64,000 bases of DNA from the NCBI GenBank assembly GCA_950295325.1, contig OX485807.1:9205001-9269000 (forward strand), read 5' to 3'. This stretch comes from Polytrichum commune (lineage: Eukaryota > Streptophyta > Polytrichopsida > Polytrichales > Polytrichaceae). The translations under genes were made by a program, and so were the position numbers. The notes below the pieces were generated by a model. The model was given only the letters and a program-made list of their open reading frames with translations. It was not told the origin of the DNA and did not search any database. The first letter of the stretch is position 1; every line of letters begins with the position of its first letter. This document shows positions 1 to 11,910 of the stretch, one piece after another.

Positions 1-1
1 C

Positions 2-118
2 CGGAGCTTCGGTCCCTTCACAGTGCAGTCGGAGAGGTGGAATGGACTTTTAGCCATGATCGGCTTCTTCTCTCTCGTTGTTACGGAATCGTTCCGCCAT
101 GCTCCAGTCTTCCACTAA
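2..118 (+). CDS. Light-harvesting-like (ELIP/HLIP superfamily) protein, C-terminal end, partial
   Basis: An open frame enters from the left edge and stops with TAA at 116-118, giving 38 residues. It carries the chlorophyll-binding helix signature E-R-W-N-G-L-L-A-M-I-G-F followed by a hydrophobic stretch and a short tail (HAPVFH). In the family, the Glu and Asn of ExxNGxxAMxGF ligate chlorophyll in the thylakoid membrane. The Arg usual after NG is Leu here. The preceding GPFTVQSE and the very short tail fit a one-helix or stress-type light-harvesting-like protein better than a full LHC antenna protein. The exact subfamily cannot be set because all upstream exons lie outside the window. The family call is firm, the subfamily is not. 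Confidence 0.8.
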   Translation, partial: RSFGPFTVQSERWNGLLAMIGFFSLVVTESFRHAPVFH

Positions 119-2656
119 GTGATCATTCAAAGAGCCGGCAGAGTTACTTTTCACAAACCTGCACATGCTTCACATGATTAGTCCAAGACTTGTGCAGAGT
201 GGTTCTTAACATATATATTCAGGCCTCTCAAGAATTCATGCTCAGGCCGCTGGATCGAGCTAGCTGCACCTGTGTACATAGATACATATGTGGGTACTAC
301 AAAGAAGTTAGAATTTGTGTTTCCAAGATTGATGAGGTTAAGGTTAGTTATCTTATGATTTGACAGTAAAGAACTAGCAGAGATTCACAGAAATTTTCAC
401 TTTATTGATGATTGTGATCATGTTGAAAATTTTGAACGTTTTTGAGGATGTTGCAACAAGTTACCGGCATTTCTCATGCGAGTACGTGTGATGTCAGCTG
501 CAGTTGGTGAACAGAATACATGTCTCTGAGTCAAACATTGAGAGAAATGATTTATAGTCCGGTTAATTCCTATGCTTTGTCCTGTGTGGCACGGTGGTTT
601 TGAAGCTAGCTCATGTTGCAAGATGTGTGTCGTGTACAGTGTGTGTCAGAACTTTTGCGAACATAGTGAATGTAAATGGTGGCATCTGGGTACAGCGGAT
701 GCAGTCAGAGTGAAGGATTGACGAAGGCTTTTGTAGAGATATATGTTTCGATTTGAGACCATAAAATCAATGTGCATTTTCTTTTGTGCAACCACCACCT
801 TCTGCACTGATACCATGCAATGCAAAGAGCAAGCACCGATTAACCCGAGCACCTTCAAACAGGACTGCTCACATCCCTATTACTTTTCCAAGCAATTTGC
901 CTCAGCCTCGCCCAAAGAATGATGATCCATCTTTTCCTCTGGGTAAGTCATGCCAACTTATCTTGACCTGCAGAATTCCATCGCTTCAGACAAATTTTCA
1001 GCGTCCTTTCTTTGGAACAATTGACACTAGTTTCTGAAACACCGCAAATCTCTCTTTGTGGCAGAGGGAACTCTTGGGGTACTCTGGGAACACCTTGGGT
1101 ACTTTGCGTCTCCTGGGAAGAAGTGTCTCTCCTCTTCCTCTCTTCAATTCCTTTCGCCAAGGGTAATGCCCTTTCCACCGTTATCGACTCCCATGGCTTC
1201 TAATTTGGGCGCCACTTCTAACTTTCTGACTCGCCATTCTACAATTTCTCTTTTTACCACCGACGAACCAAGAGTGCCATCATTTGGCTCACTTTCGAAC
1301 CAGAAAGAACGACGGTCCTAAAGACATCGTGTCATCATCATCATTTGCCTATTTTTGAACCAACGTGCAATAGGCAGGTTCAAGTCGTAATTGGTAAGTG
1401 GGAGGGTTTTGAAAATTAGCAGATGATTTGGAATTTTGAGTGTATGTCAGTGTATGTCGGTTGAATTTCAGAAGAGTTGAAGATCCTCATCCTCTGCAGG
1501 TAATCCTGTGCCCTGTTGCTCAAGAGAGATTTTTACAAAGTTGTGCCGTTTAATTAATGCAGGAAAGGGTGCATTTCAAGATTCATTTCATGCAATTGTC
1601 ATCACAGCTAAGTTGATGTACATGATGGAGCATCATTGGCAACGCTGTTGTCTCGGTGGAGACTCTCCTTTACATGCTCTTGGTGGTCGCTTGGAGCTTT
1701 TGTTTGCATTCTCAAAGCAGGACATCAAGAAGCGTGGAAAATGACATCCAGAGCAATGCCTCCTCGGTTCCCTCACTGGAAAATTGGAGCATAATTGATG
1801 GAGACAAGTAATCTGCGAGGCAGCTTTAAATGTGAATAGATGTGAAGAAGACACTGTAGTTGTTTCTTTTTTGTTTGATATCCCTTGACCTACATCTCTT
1901 CCGTGTTCTGCTCCAGTTGAAGCTGGTTGTTGCTTCTTAAGCATCTCTATCCGATGGCTATGCAGTCAGAAATTAGAGATTGCTACTTAGGACCTTCTCA
2001 AGCAACCTACAGAAGTGTTTCGTAGAATTCAAACTGCGAAGTGGAGGATTTCATGAGCAGTGAGTGCATTAGGGTTACGGATTCGGCCATAGCCACTGCA
2101 GTATTTTAATTAATCATGGGGTTTTTCCCTCTCAATTTACACACATTGAACTACATCCAAGAACACCGCTCAGAGTACCTATTTCATATCCTCGAAACAA
2201 GTCTCCAGGAGGATCTGTTTCAGATTTGGGGGACTTTTGCCCATGTATCTGGAAATTCAAGGGAATGAGGCGTCAAGAACTTCAAGCTTCAAAGTTCAGA
2301 TAAAGAGTCAGAGGTGCAAGACGTTGGACTCGAATAAATCTTTCCAATAGGTATGTTTTGTCATCTGGTAAGGGAACTTAAAGATCAGGGTTTACAAAAA
2401 AATACTGACTCTTTTAGCATGTTGAAACCTTATGTTTATGCAGTGAGGAACACAAATTGATTATGCAACTGCTCTTGGAGACCAATGCAATCTACTGCAC
2501 TCAGCTATCAAGAAATTAATTTGTGGACTACGAAATGACTTTGCAGAAACGTTGCTGAAAATTGTGCTACCCAATACCAACCAGGAATTTACAGCTGGAA
2601 AGCCAAGTGAATCAATCACCTGAGGTTCGTGCAAGTGAATTTGTCATGAAGTTTAT
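119..2656. other. Intergenic stretch, no firm gene
   Basis: The first few hundred bases are probably the 3' UTR and flank of the light-harvesting-like gene. A plus-strand open stretch from about 786 ends at a strong 5' splice site (G|GTAAGT near 949), and another open stretch follows an AG near 1060 and runs to a stop at 1321. They have no good start codon and no recognisable domain, so I do not call a gene. Nothing else supportable is seen. Confidence 0.4.
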
Positions 2657-3013
2657 ATGAACGCAGAGACCCTCAACAGGTTCCTCGAATCGCAAGGTGT
2701 GTGGATTGTGTTCCTGATAATATTATTCTTCACCGTTTGCTTGCTCGAAGAACTCTTCTACCAACACAACCATCCCCTGTGCCTTGTCTGCATCGTGGAT
2801 GGCCTGCTTTACCAAAAGCTATATGACCCTCTCTTTTTCGTCATCGAGGAGTACATTTACATACCCATGTGTTTGATTGCGGAGGATCTGTATGTCTGTC
2901 TCCGTGATTGTCTGGCGTACATTCTTCCCGTGGTGAGGATCAATGAACGATGGCTACATTGCTATCTTGTGCAATGTAAATCCCCATCTCCTCCCCGCTT
3001 AATACTCTTTTAG
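2657..3013 (+). CDS. Hypothetical membrane ORF, 118 codons
   Basis: This is an ATG-started open frame whose product is rich in Leu, Ile, Phe and Cys. There is a clear hydrophobic segment at about residues 14-30 (core VWIVFLIILFFTVCLL) and further hydrophobic patches near 40-55 and 62-80. I recognise no family. Acidic residues alternate with aromatic ones after the first segment. It could be a lineage-specific membrane protein, the first exon of a gene continuing towards 4823, or a chance frame. No homologous partner is visible in the window. Confidence 0.25.
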   Translation: MNAETLNRFLESQGVWIVFLIILFFTVCLLEELFYQHNHPLCLVCIVDGLLYQKLYDPLFFVIEEYIYIPMCLIAEDLYVCLRDCLAYILPVVRINERWLHCYLVQCKSPSPPRLILF

Positions 3014-3600
3014 AGCTATAAAGCGTAAGCAGTTGTCGTATAAAAACTCTCATTTATTAGGAGTTCACAAAGTTCATTTCAGATATTTCTACTGTTTCTG
3101 TTGGCTGAGTTCATTTCTGGTTTCCTGGGTTTTTGCAACAGGAACAAATTTGGCTTCCCCGGGCTCTGCTGGAAATAAATTTGTATCCCTCACAAATTGT
3201 GGGACAGTGCACAGATTGGACAACCGGTCACAGGGTGGACTCAGTAAATTTTATCCCCACCTGAGTGGATGCTAATTATCCCCTCAACGTAGTCGTACTA
3301 CTTTGCGGAACTGCATAGGATAGCTTGATTGTGGAGTATTACCCAAATACTTAAATTAGTGTACATAGTTATAAATTCCTTGAAGATAGCTCAATTGTTA
3401 AGGACTTGAGAGCTATGTGATACTTGAGACCATGATCTAATGTACATTAGAGCTATGTTTTAAAGAGTCAAAGACCTGGTCGGAACCAAAGCAACTGAAT
3501 CCAATTTGGTATGTGTTCAGGTGTTGGCTTTGACCTAAAGACATTCCTTGACGTCAATTTTTTCTTTCACAAATCTGAAGATCTGTGTTGAAAATACAAG
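3014..3600. other. Non-coding gap between two weak ORFs
   Basis: AT-rich sequence. An open frame follows a possible AG splice site near 3142 (ttttgcaacag) and runs to a stop at 3273-3275, without a recognisable domain. Nothing else is supported. Confidence 0.3.
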
Positions 3601-3888
3601 ATGAATCTGTTTGAAAGTGGAAAGAGTGCTTTCAGTCAAGTGAGCTTCAACAGTCGGGTAAACACGCCATGGCCATCCACTATGAGCTTCTATACGGTGC
3701 CATTATGGAACCTTTTCCGATTCGCGCTTGTCTGTGCGTGTATCCTATTTGCAGTGCTCATGTCAATGGTGTATAGCCTCAACCAAGCTGGGACAACACT
3801 CACAAAGAGTGGACTAATTTTGAGAGACTCACCACTTCGACTCCTCCTGATTAAGGACCAGAACATGGCAGAGGACTTGCAGTATTGA
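3601..3888 (+). CDS. Hypothetical single-pass membrane ORF, 95 codons
   Basis: The frame starts at an ATG and encodes a polar N-terminus of about 38 residues, one strongly hydrophobic segment (about residues 39-61, core FALVCACILFAVLMSMVYSL) and a basic C-terminal part. The N-terminus is Ser/Phe-rich. There is no recognised family. It lies about 500 bp before an exon-like stretch at 4391, so these may be parts of one unrecognised gene. Without transcript data it remains a candidate only. Confidence 0.22.
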   Translation: MNLFESGKSAFSQVSFNSRVNTPWPSTMSFYTVPLWNLFRFALVCACILFAVLMSMVYSLNQAGTTLTKSGLILRDSPLRLLLIKDQNMAEDLQY

Positions 3889-4390
3889 CACTGAACCTTT
3901 GCCCTTGATTTCTACATTGAGTTTATGGGATCTTTTGCAATTTGCACCCTTAACATTCTTAAGTAGCTTATTTAGGTTCCAATGCAAATAGAATGATTCT
4001 TAGGTAATCCAGATAACCTAGAATGATTCCATTTGGGAGGCACCTCTTCAATTGAATCTTGGTAGATGGAAGAAGGCTTTGTCTTCAAAGATAAGCTACA
4101 ATGAGCTGTCAACTAATGAGAGCTTGCTACTCATCCATGCTCAAGGACCTTGATTCTTGAAGAAATTTGAAGCTAGACTAGAAAGCAAACGTCCTTACAC
4201 ATGCTTAAATTATGCTATGTACATTGATATGAGCATGGAATGGTTAATTATTTTAGAGTAGTTAGTAAATGAAGGGATGTAGAAGAAGAGTTCCACGACC
4301 TTGGAACACACAGGCTATTGTTGTCACAGTGCTCGGTGATTTTATATGTTGTGCAATAATCAGATTGTGAAAGTAAGTATATCATTGCAG

Positions 4391-4823
4391 GGGAACAGAT
4401 TGTGGGATGCTTCGGAAAATAAATGAGCAAGCCACATTGGAGCTGAAATCCCTGGTAATTGCAGAGACAGTGGTACCTTATCAGGATTTGGAAAAGCTCG
4501 CCACATATGTGAAGCAGGTATTGGAATCCACCGATGTTATCACAGAGCCACAGAAACAAGCCATTATGGTGATGGTTCATCTGGCACCTATGGAGGCCAG
4601 CATCAATAAAGAAGAGACTGGAGATGGTGGAACTCTTCGGAACTCGGCTGTGATTGCCTTATTCAAAAGGCATCTCAACAACGTCCACTTTATGTTGATT
4701 GGGTATACTCATCAAGAACTCCCTTCCTCTCAATATTCAACTCGTAATGTTTGTGGCCCTAGTGTGGGCACTCCAACTCCACGGACAACTTGCCAAAGGA
4801 CCGGATTGGGAATCATTCTCTGA
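4391..4823 (+). CDS. Exon-like hypothetical helical ORF
   Basis: An open frame begins directly after a good 3' splice site (attgcag, AG at 4389-4390) and runs to a stop at 4823. Residues 1-100 look helical and charged (for example KLATYVKQVLES and NSAVIALFKRHLNN). From about 4690 onwards the sequence is shared with a dispersed repeat also present at 42330-42500, so the C-terminal third is probably repeat-derived. The function is unknown. It may be a real exon that now reads into a mobile element, or a decayed gene piece. Confidence 0.25.
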
Positions 4824-5110
4824 CCCAACCACTTATTGCAAATTAACCACGCAGATTGTCATTTCAAGTTTCAGATTGGAGTTGCGATGCAAAATCTATA
4901 GGAGGTCATAGAGAAAAAGTGTTCCTTTTTCTTTCAGTGATCACAGAAGGCCTCCCAAATTGACTTAGCTGTTGAACATAGAATGGTGTCCATATTACAA
5001 ACATATACTCCAATCTCATCATAGCACATGTCTATTGTGTGCCCATTCATAACTACAGCCTTGCCATACACCACTCAAATATAGGCGTCCACTTAAGAAT
5101 GGTAACCACA
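4690..5110. repeat. Dispersed repeat family R1, copy 1
   Basis: This copy contains the family core CCACTCAAATATAGG near 5070. Its left part (GTGGGCACTCCAACTCCAC near 4765) matches 42370-42390 almost exactly, and its middle (AGGCCTCCCAAATTGAC near 4950) matches 24140-24165. Related cores occur at 15130, 24270, 49570, 54290 and 60955, so it is an interspersed element, probably a non-autonomous DNA transposon. Confidence 0.6.
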
Positions 5111-7240
5111 GAAAGCCCACATACCTTAGAGGGTGTTGAATCTGTGAGTGCTGCGCCTTCTGAAATCCTGGGTTGATTGCAGAATTCGTGCAGAGCCAAG
5201 ATTGGGTTGGAGATGGATTTCGTCAACGGAGCGCAATGCTTGGAATGATGTGTTGTCAAGGGTGATCTATAACAAGGTTGTTTTTCTGCCTACTTACGTA
5301 TCCCATTCTTCTACTCATTGTCCAAAGCAATGCAGTTTGATGTTTCCTGTCAAAGTTATAAGGAGCTGTCAAGCAGCACTTTAGGTGCATTTGTGACAAG
5401 AGGGATCCCTTTCTGAAAGCACACATAAACTCTCATTCAGATGTGACCAGTATATCAGCACTCAAATTGAGGAACTTGGATCCACCAAATATCCCCCTAA
5501 AACTTGTCTACGCAATATCCCATATCATGTCATCAGACACTATTCATTCCATATGTTTCCATACTGGATGCCAATTAGGTCACAACTTTGAACCTAAGCA
5601 AACAAAAGAAACTGGAAGAATATGGTACTTTCTTGACATGGAAACACCCCCTGTAGTAGGGTCTTAGTGTTAAATAATTAAGCAACTCCTACTGAAGAGT
5701 ATCGAAATCATGGAGTAAGGTAGAGCATTCTAAATCTATTATACTGCCCAAAATCAACACCCCTGAAATCCTGCACAATGAGTACCTTTTGGTTGTAAGG
5801 ATGTCCACCACCTTAACATCATGCTTCCATGATGGTTTTAGGTCATCTACCAACAAGATTTTGAATTTTTGTAACTTTTGTATGTGGTATACAATGGTGC
5901 GTTGGAATTCCCTTTTGATTGCCAACAAGAATCATCACATGTGTGTCAAATTAATACTAAGTCAATATGCTCAGCGCTTGAAGTAGTGACAGTTTAAGCA
6001 CCGTCTTCCTCACTATATATGCTTGTTATGTGACCATGTAGGTTCGTATTGAGGCTAAGAACTACCTCTGGCATGGGGTTCCAATTGAACTTGGCGGTGA
6101 CGGCCCAAAGCCTAGAACGATAACATTTCCAAAGGACCTGCTCAGTGAAGTTTCAAAGGCTGACTAGTGCAAGCCACAAGGGACTTAACCTTAGCACCAG
6201 AGGGAGATTCTATGTTATAAATTTATTTGTAGGAAGTAATTCCAATTCAGAGATGGAAATTTTTGGTGCCGCACAAAGATGCAGGATACATAAAATTTCC
6301 TGACCATTGTGCAATTGAGATGTCCCATACGATTTTAGTAGTGGTCGCTACATGAGTTTACAGTATGTGACACCACCTCAGAAGGAGTTATGCAATTTCA
6401 CCAGTTATTGGATAAGGAGTAAGGTACATCATAGAGAGAAACATGTCATGAGCTGAGACCAGTTTGGCCTCAGCGCACACACAGAATGAGGCACTGGGTC
6501 AGGAAAGCTAGGTTTAACCTGATTCTCATAACTTGGTAGAAAGCTATGTTCAGATTGTTCATCCTTTAAGGTATACAAGTCAAAGTACTTTGCCAAATTC
6601 CCATAGTGGGTATAATGACATCGAATGCTGCTCTACTTGAGCATGTCATGACAACAACACCTGTATTGAAAGCATGAGATGCAGCAATTAGTAGCTAGAA
6701 ACTCATCAAATGTACAAACGGTTGAATTACACACGAGATCTTACCATTATTGAGACCGGACTCCTTTTCCATTCCTTTGGAAGCCTACATCTCAGGAATT
6801 TGACCCAAGTGCACTTTTGAAATGGATCTTTGAAGTCACTATTGGTGGCTCCTTGGATACAGAACAACCACTTAGTAGGTATGTCACAGGAACAAACATA
6901 TAGGTGAATGTAGAAACAAAGTCTACACGTAGCCAGAATTTGACTATTGCATGTGCTTCTCACTCTAATGGCTTTCTCAATGCTAAACCTTGCATTTATG
7001 GCCCTACAGATACATGGACGTAATTTTGACAGTGCAAATGGACATCCAAACAACTGTAATTTTGAGAATGATACATACTTGATGTTGACAAACACTCATG
7101 GACTGCATCATCAAAGTGCAGTGCTTATCTTGAGTGGATGGTCCAAATCGCCTACTTCTCTGCACAATATTTTCATCCAGGAGAATTCAAATGTCTCCAA
7201 GTCTAGTCGAGCCGCCAATCACATTTTGGAGTGTACCAAG
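5111..7240. other. Intergenic stretch without recognisable gene
   Basis: AT-rich sequence with short open frames on both strands (for example 6947-7318 plus). None shows a known domain or a convincing splice pattern. I see no complete gene, RNA gene or transposase here. Confidence 0.45.
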
Positions 7241-8966
7241 TCAAGATTGTTTTTGAATCACAAAGATTCTTCCAGCATCTCCCGTCTCCTCATCCTTGTC
7301 TGCACTTTTCCCATCTAATGCATCACGAAATGATCTGAATTCTTCCTTGACAACCAAGCCCACTTCCTCGCAGAGCTCTCTGATGTCATGCCACCATACT
7401 GCTCGCAATGTCCAGGAGCAAACCAGATCTGCCTCCCATCTCTCACATCCCACCTTGAAGGTTTCTGTTCCTGTATACCCTCCATCCTCCATGGTCTCCA
7501 ACTTCTTTTCCAACGTCTGTCACCCCAAAATCATAGTGCACTTTTAGAAAACTAAACTAAACCGTGAAATTTGAATTTGGATGCAAGCTATCAATTCTGA
7601 AGAATTGGAAACAGCAGAGCAGAGCAGAGCAGGCTAGCTTGCAACAGCCAATCAGATCATCATCACTGAAGAATTTCACACTTAATTGAACCACATGGTG
7701 ATTGTGTGTTGAGAATCTTATCCTATTGTGAGGACACCATCATCATGAGTCTTAAGTGAAGTTTGCAATTAAGTAGCTGAGGCATTAAACCAGGGTAAAA
7801 CAACCACTCTGGCAATTGCATTCCACCAAACAACGATACTACTGCAACATGATGCAAGTTCATTGGTAAACCTGCAACCTCAGTTTCGAGGTGAAAAAGC
7901 GCTGCCGCTTTCTGCACTACCTACCCTTTAACCAAAATTGGGCGCCAAAAAGACCTACTCTACTGAACATTAATCCGTCCTCGTAGCAGAGATGACCCCT
8001 CATACTTAAGCATGCTGTTGGCAACTACACCACTCAAATGATCATCAAGTGTGGCTTAAGACGTTTTGCTTCATGTTTCGGATATGTATGTCATCCAGAA
8101 ATGCTCACCTGTTTCCAAAACCTATCCTTCAAGTGCCACACATCTGGCCCCCCATGAGAAAGCTCTGCCCCTTCTGCACTACCAATCCTTTACCTAAAAG
8201 TGGGCGCCAAAAAGACCTACTTCTACTCTATTGACCATGAACCCTCCTCGTACCTATCAGAAACTACCCCTCATACTTTGTTGGCAATTACGCCACTCAA
8301 ATGATCCTTATGTGTAGGTTATGTCATTTTGCTTCATGTCATGTTTCAGATATGTATGTCATCCAGAAATGTCACCTGTTTCCAGAACCCATCTTTCAAG
8401 TGCCACACATCTGGCCCTCCACCGCCAACATTCTCGTCCAAAATCTCTTCGAGAGAGAAGATGTTCATGACCAGAAAGCCACCCACTCGCAAAGCCTTCT
8501 TGACCTCCGCCATCGCCACGACCTGCTCTTCGCGAGTCTCAAGATGGTGCCAAGATCCTGCAGAGATGATCGCCATATCCAATTGCTCCAAGCCATCCAA
8601 CTCCCCTCGCCTCCCCAGGGTCCCAAATTTCCATTCCACATCCACGCCAGGAACAGCAACCCATGCCTCAGATGCAGCCTTCAACATTTCCTTGCTATTG
8701 TCCACACCGATGATCCGCAGAGCCTTGGAATTTTGACCCCTCCCTGCTGCTGCCCAGGCCATGGCAATGGATCGAGGTATGCTGCCGGTGCCTGTGCAGA
8801 GGTCCAGAATCTTGACCGTGGGAGTTGATGCATTATGTGGCCCTGTGAGTGCCAAATGGTTGTAGAAGTTGAGGGACTCTGCAACTTCGAATTCTGGGGG
8901 TAGGGAGGCCACCATGGCATCATAAAAGGATGGAAAAAGCATGGTGGAGTATGCAGGAGACGCCAT
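7241..8966 (-). CDS. Class I SAM-dependent methyltransferase, two exons
   Basis: Exon 1 is 8376-8966 and exon 2 is 7241-7516; together they encode 288 residues. Motif I reads ILDLCTGTGSIPRS (about residues 53-66), followed by a post-I acidic strand IIGVDNS and a motif II/III region ending in ALRVGGFLVMNIF. This is the Rossmann-fold pattern of class I methyltransferases. Exon 1 ends FWKQ|GTGACA; exon 2 starts after GACAG, phase 0 on both sides, and finishes RIFVIQKQS. Without the splice, exon 1 would stop after nine more codons. The start is the first ATG (MASPAYSTM). The substrate cannot be told from sequence. Intron 1 (7517-8375) contains a second copy of the exon 1 tail and its donor. No chloroplast or secretion signal is evident. 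Confidence 0.8.
7896..8420. repeat. Two-copy tandem duplication across the methyltransferase exon 1/intron 1 boundary
   Basis: About 262 bp is present twice, at about 7896-8153 and 8157-8420. Landmarks are GGGCGCCAAAAAGACCTAC near 7940 and 8202, and GTGCCACACATCTGGCCC near 8133 and 8400. The right copy includes the last ~45 bases of exon 1 and its donor (minus strand CAG|GTGACA); the left copy, inside the intron, keeps a matching tail with donor CAG|GTGAGC at 8107-8111, closer to consensus than the real one. Confidence 0.85.
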
Positions 8967-9000
8967 TGGGGGCAGGGTTTAGACAGTACACGATGTGTAT

Positions 9001-9045
9001 AGACGATGTGAAGATGTGAAGATGTGAAGATGTGATGATGGGAAG
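9001..9045. repeat. Short GATGTGAA tandem repeat upstream of the methyltransferase start
   Basis: The unit GATGTGAA(G) is repeated four to five times, 35-80 bp upstream of the methyltransferase ATG, in the likely 5' UTR. It is probably replication slippage; no regulatory role can be shown. Confidence 0.6.
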
Positions 9046-9682
9046 GGAGGAACAGCAAGGAATTCAATGACACAGGCTCTTCAATTGATATTGCGGACAT
9101 TCACACACAAACCTGCCACAATTATCCTCCGATTAGTGTATGACGGAGTCAACTCTGAGTAAGGTGATTTGAGGACACCTCGAGTGATCTTCTCCTCTTA
9201 CATAAGCCCATTAGAGTTCCAGAAGGAGACCATGACCGACATTGGCTGCTCAAGCTTCACCATCATCATCACCATGATTGCCACTGCGTATTGCACGTGG
9301 GGAGGTTTGTCTGGGATATTTTCAAGAACTTGTGTTTTACACCAAGATGCGGGCTACGCAAACCCGAAGGGATATGTACCCTGGGAATCTGAATTCCATT
9401 AAGGGTAACTTACCTACTAACCCTGCGTTGAAGCTTAGCTTATCTTCTCTTTCCTTTTTCCTGCCTTGTAACAGATAGCTTGAGATACAGTAAGTTAGAA
9501 ATATTGTTTTGCAAGCGTGGGCTCCAGCTCCTTAAGATTCATCCGAGGTGCACCGCATAAGCCAGCTACGACAGGTTGAAAGAGTCATTCAACTTTGTGA
9601 AGGAATTGGTCACAGTCGTCTGCTGTTATCCGCCTGTGAATGAGACAACGCTCATCACGCATCTAAATTGATAAACAACTGC

Positions 9683-10150
9683 ATCTATTGAATGCATACT
9701 TGCTGATCTCCCCGAGGAATTCACTACGTAAATCGTCATCAACTCGAGAGAACTATGTGAGAGGGTTATGTTAATGTGAATCGCCACACCATGATGAGCC
9801 CTAGCCATCCAGTCGATGCCATGTTCATGTTGTAGAGTGAAAAACCATTCTGGTCATGGTGCCTCTGGCCCCTCAATACCTACAGAATCATGCACAAATT
9901 TCAAAGTCATGCAAACTTTCACATGGATTGAATGCAAACTTGTTGAACTCTCCGAGGAATTCACTCCGTAAATCATCATCGACCTGAGAGAACCATGTGA
10001 AAGGTTTATGTCAATGTGAGTTGCCACAATATGATGAGCCCTAGCCATCCAGTCCATGCCATGTTCATGTTGTAGAGTGAACAACCACCCTCGTCATGGT
10101 GCCTCTGGCCCTCAATACCTACAGAATCCTGCACAGATTTCAAAGTCAAG
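9683..10150. repeat. Two-copy tandem duplication, about 241-bp period
   Basis: Copies at about 9683-9909 and 9924-10150 share long stretches such as GATGAGCCCTAGCCATCCAG and CATGTTCATGTTGTAGAGTG, with about 10 percent differences by eye. On the minus strand both copies end in GATTCTGTAG|GTATTG, a possible 5' splice site. No gene is recognised around it, though an open minus-strand frame leads into the upper copy (10150-10254). Confidence 0.8.
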
Positions 10151-11910
10151 CTCTGTATTCCAAGGACCCATGCCACACAATTTGGAGGGCAAGTCGGTGT
10201 GCCAGTCTTATTATGTGCCAAAATTTGAAACCCAACAAGTCCCGTTTCTCTCACGCTTCCTGTTCAACTGTGGGTCAGGTGCCTCCATTGCTTTTCACCA
10301 GCTGGGCCGGTAGCTATGGCTGTTTGGTAAACGAACCATGTCTAGAGGTTGAACTTCTTCTCCTCAGCTGCTAATCAGTGATTTGTTATGTGATTTGGTG
10401 ATTTGAGAGGTTGTGGAGTCAAGTTGAAGTGGAAAAAATCAGTTGCTGTTGACATGAATGCCTCAATGTGTGCTGGATGTAGGCATAACCTTAATGTTGC
10501 GGATGCAAACTTGGAATGGCATGTGTGGTGACTCATGTGCGCTTTAGGCACAGCGTTTAGGAGTTGAGCATTGGTGTAGGTCGAGTGGAGGATTTATAGT
10601 GGAGTATTATGTGCATTTCCTCATCATCCTACCCTTGCTCCTGAGATACCATTCTCCTGAATGGTAACGGTCTCAGCTGCCGAGAATTTCCGAATTGCCC
10701 AATCTCTTGGAAAGTTTCTTGTCACAGGTTTATGTGGACATCGAAAGAGGAGTGTCTGCGAGCATTTTTAACGAAATTTTGGGTCGATTGTGTGGATTCA
10801 AGGATTCGAAGGAGATAATCTTCGTGTGGTTAAGGGATCAACACCTTCTGGAAACCTGCACATGGATACCTAGGAAGAATATTAAATATCGAAGGTCTCA
10901 CAGGAGCGAATCCTAATTTGTCTTCATTTATTAAGTAATGGATGTCCTATCGGAAGAGCTACGGAGGTATTTAAACCCTAGAGATGTGAGGCCCTGTTCT
11001 TGCACAAAATTTCCATTATAATCGCATGATTGAGTTGTTTGGTGACATCGTTTGTGTCATCCATCTAAGTTGCAGAAGCTCGCAATGCTGAATAGGTAAA
11101 AGGAGCACAGATACCTGCAGTAGGTATCTCACCTTGGGACTAACTACTCTGAAACTAGTACAGGAAGCAAGGAACAGGAAGCAAGGAATTTTCGGTGCAA
11201 TTCTCCGTCTGGGATAATTTCCGTTTTCACTATTATTGTATCCGTTTTGGTATTATTTTTTCACAAATAAATGCTGTGATGACTGCAAAAAGTACATGCA
11301 AGGACTGATTCACAATAATACCCAAGGATGTTCAAGAGGCTGAGGAGTTTGGGAGCACCAGAATTTCAGAGGCACAAAGTGCAGTTGCTGTGCAAGACAA
11401 ACTAAAAGATCAAGTGAAACTGTGAAGCACAAAGTGGTGGATGTTTGCTCTCCAAGTCAGTACAAATAACTTTACAGTCAATTTTCCTCACGATTCAGGT
11501 ACAGAGCACTGAGATTTCCTTGCCATTTATTCCCAAGCTGTCAAGTGCCACTATATTTCATATCAATTGAAATGTCATTGGCTTTTAGACTCTGGAGTAG
11601 GTATGCTTATTCCTGAGGTCTTTTATCAATCCAAAAAGGACAGTATTTATTCCTAAGTCCACTCTATCAGTTCCCTGTGTCCGTGTTGTTGCAATGATGC
11701 ATCACTACTATACTCTTACCATTAAAGAAGTTTCATTGCATTGTCTGGTTTTTGGTAGCACTAAGAAAACCAGCTCAAAGAGAGTTGGTTTTGAATCACA
11801 GAAAATCTCACAGGTGCAACTAGATGATTGTGTGTTGTATGACCAATTATTTCCTCCATCCCTAACTACATAACCCACTATTGTAACACCATTTTTTCTA
11901 TTCATTGTCC
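10151..11910. other. Intergenic stretch without recognisable gene
   Basis: It holds a short plus-strand frame (10695-10916, ESFLSQVYVDIERG...) without known domain, and a small tandem (GGAAGCAAGGAA twice near 11163). The part next to 11911 is probably the 3' UTR of the PLAT gene. Nothing else is supported. Confidence 0.4.

Noticed and set aside
6947-7318. 123-codon plus-strand frame next to the methyltransferase
   Set aside because: It has no domain and its end overlaps exon 2 of the methyltransferase on the other strand; treated as chance.
8049-8234. Plus-strand open frame resembling the start of 8301-8828
   Set aside because: The similarity is due to the tandem duplication in the methyltransferase intron, not to a duplicated gene on this strand.
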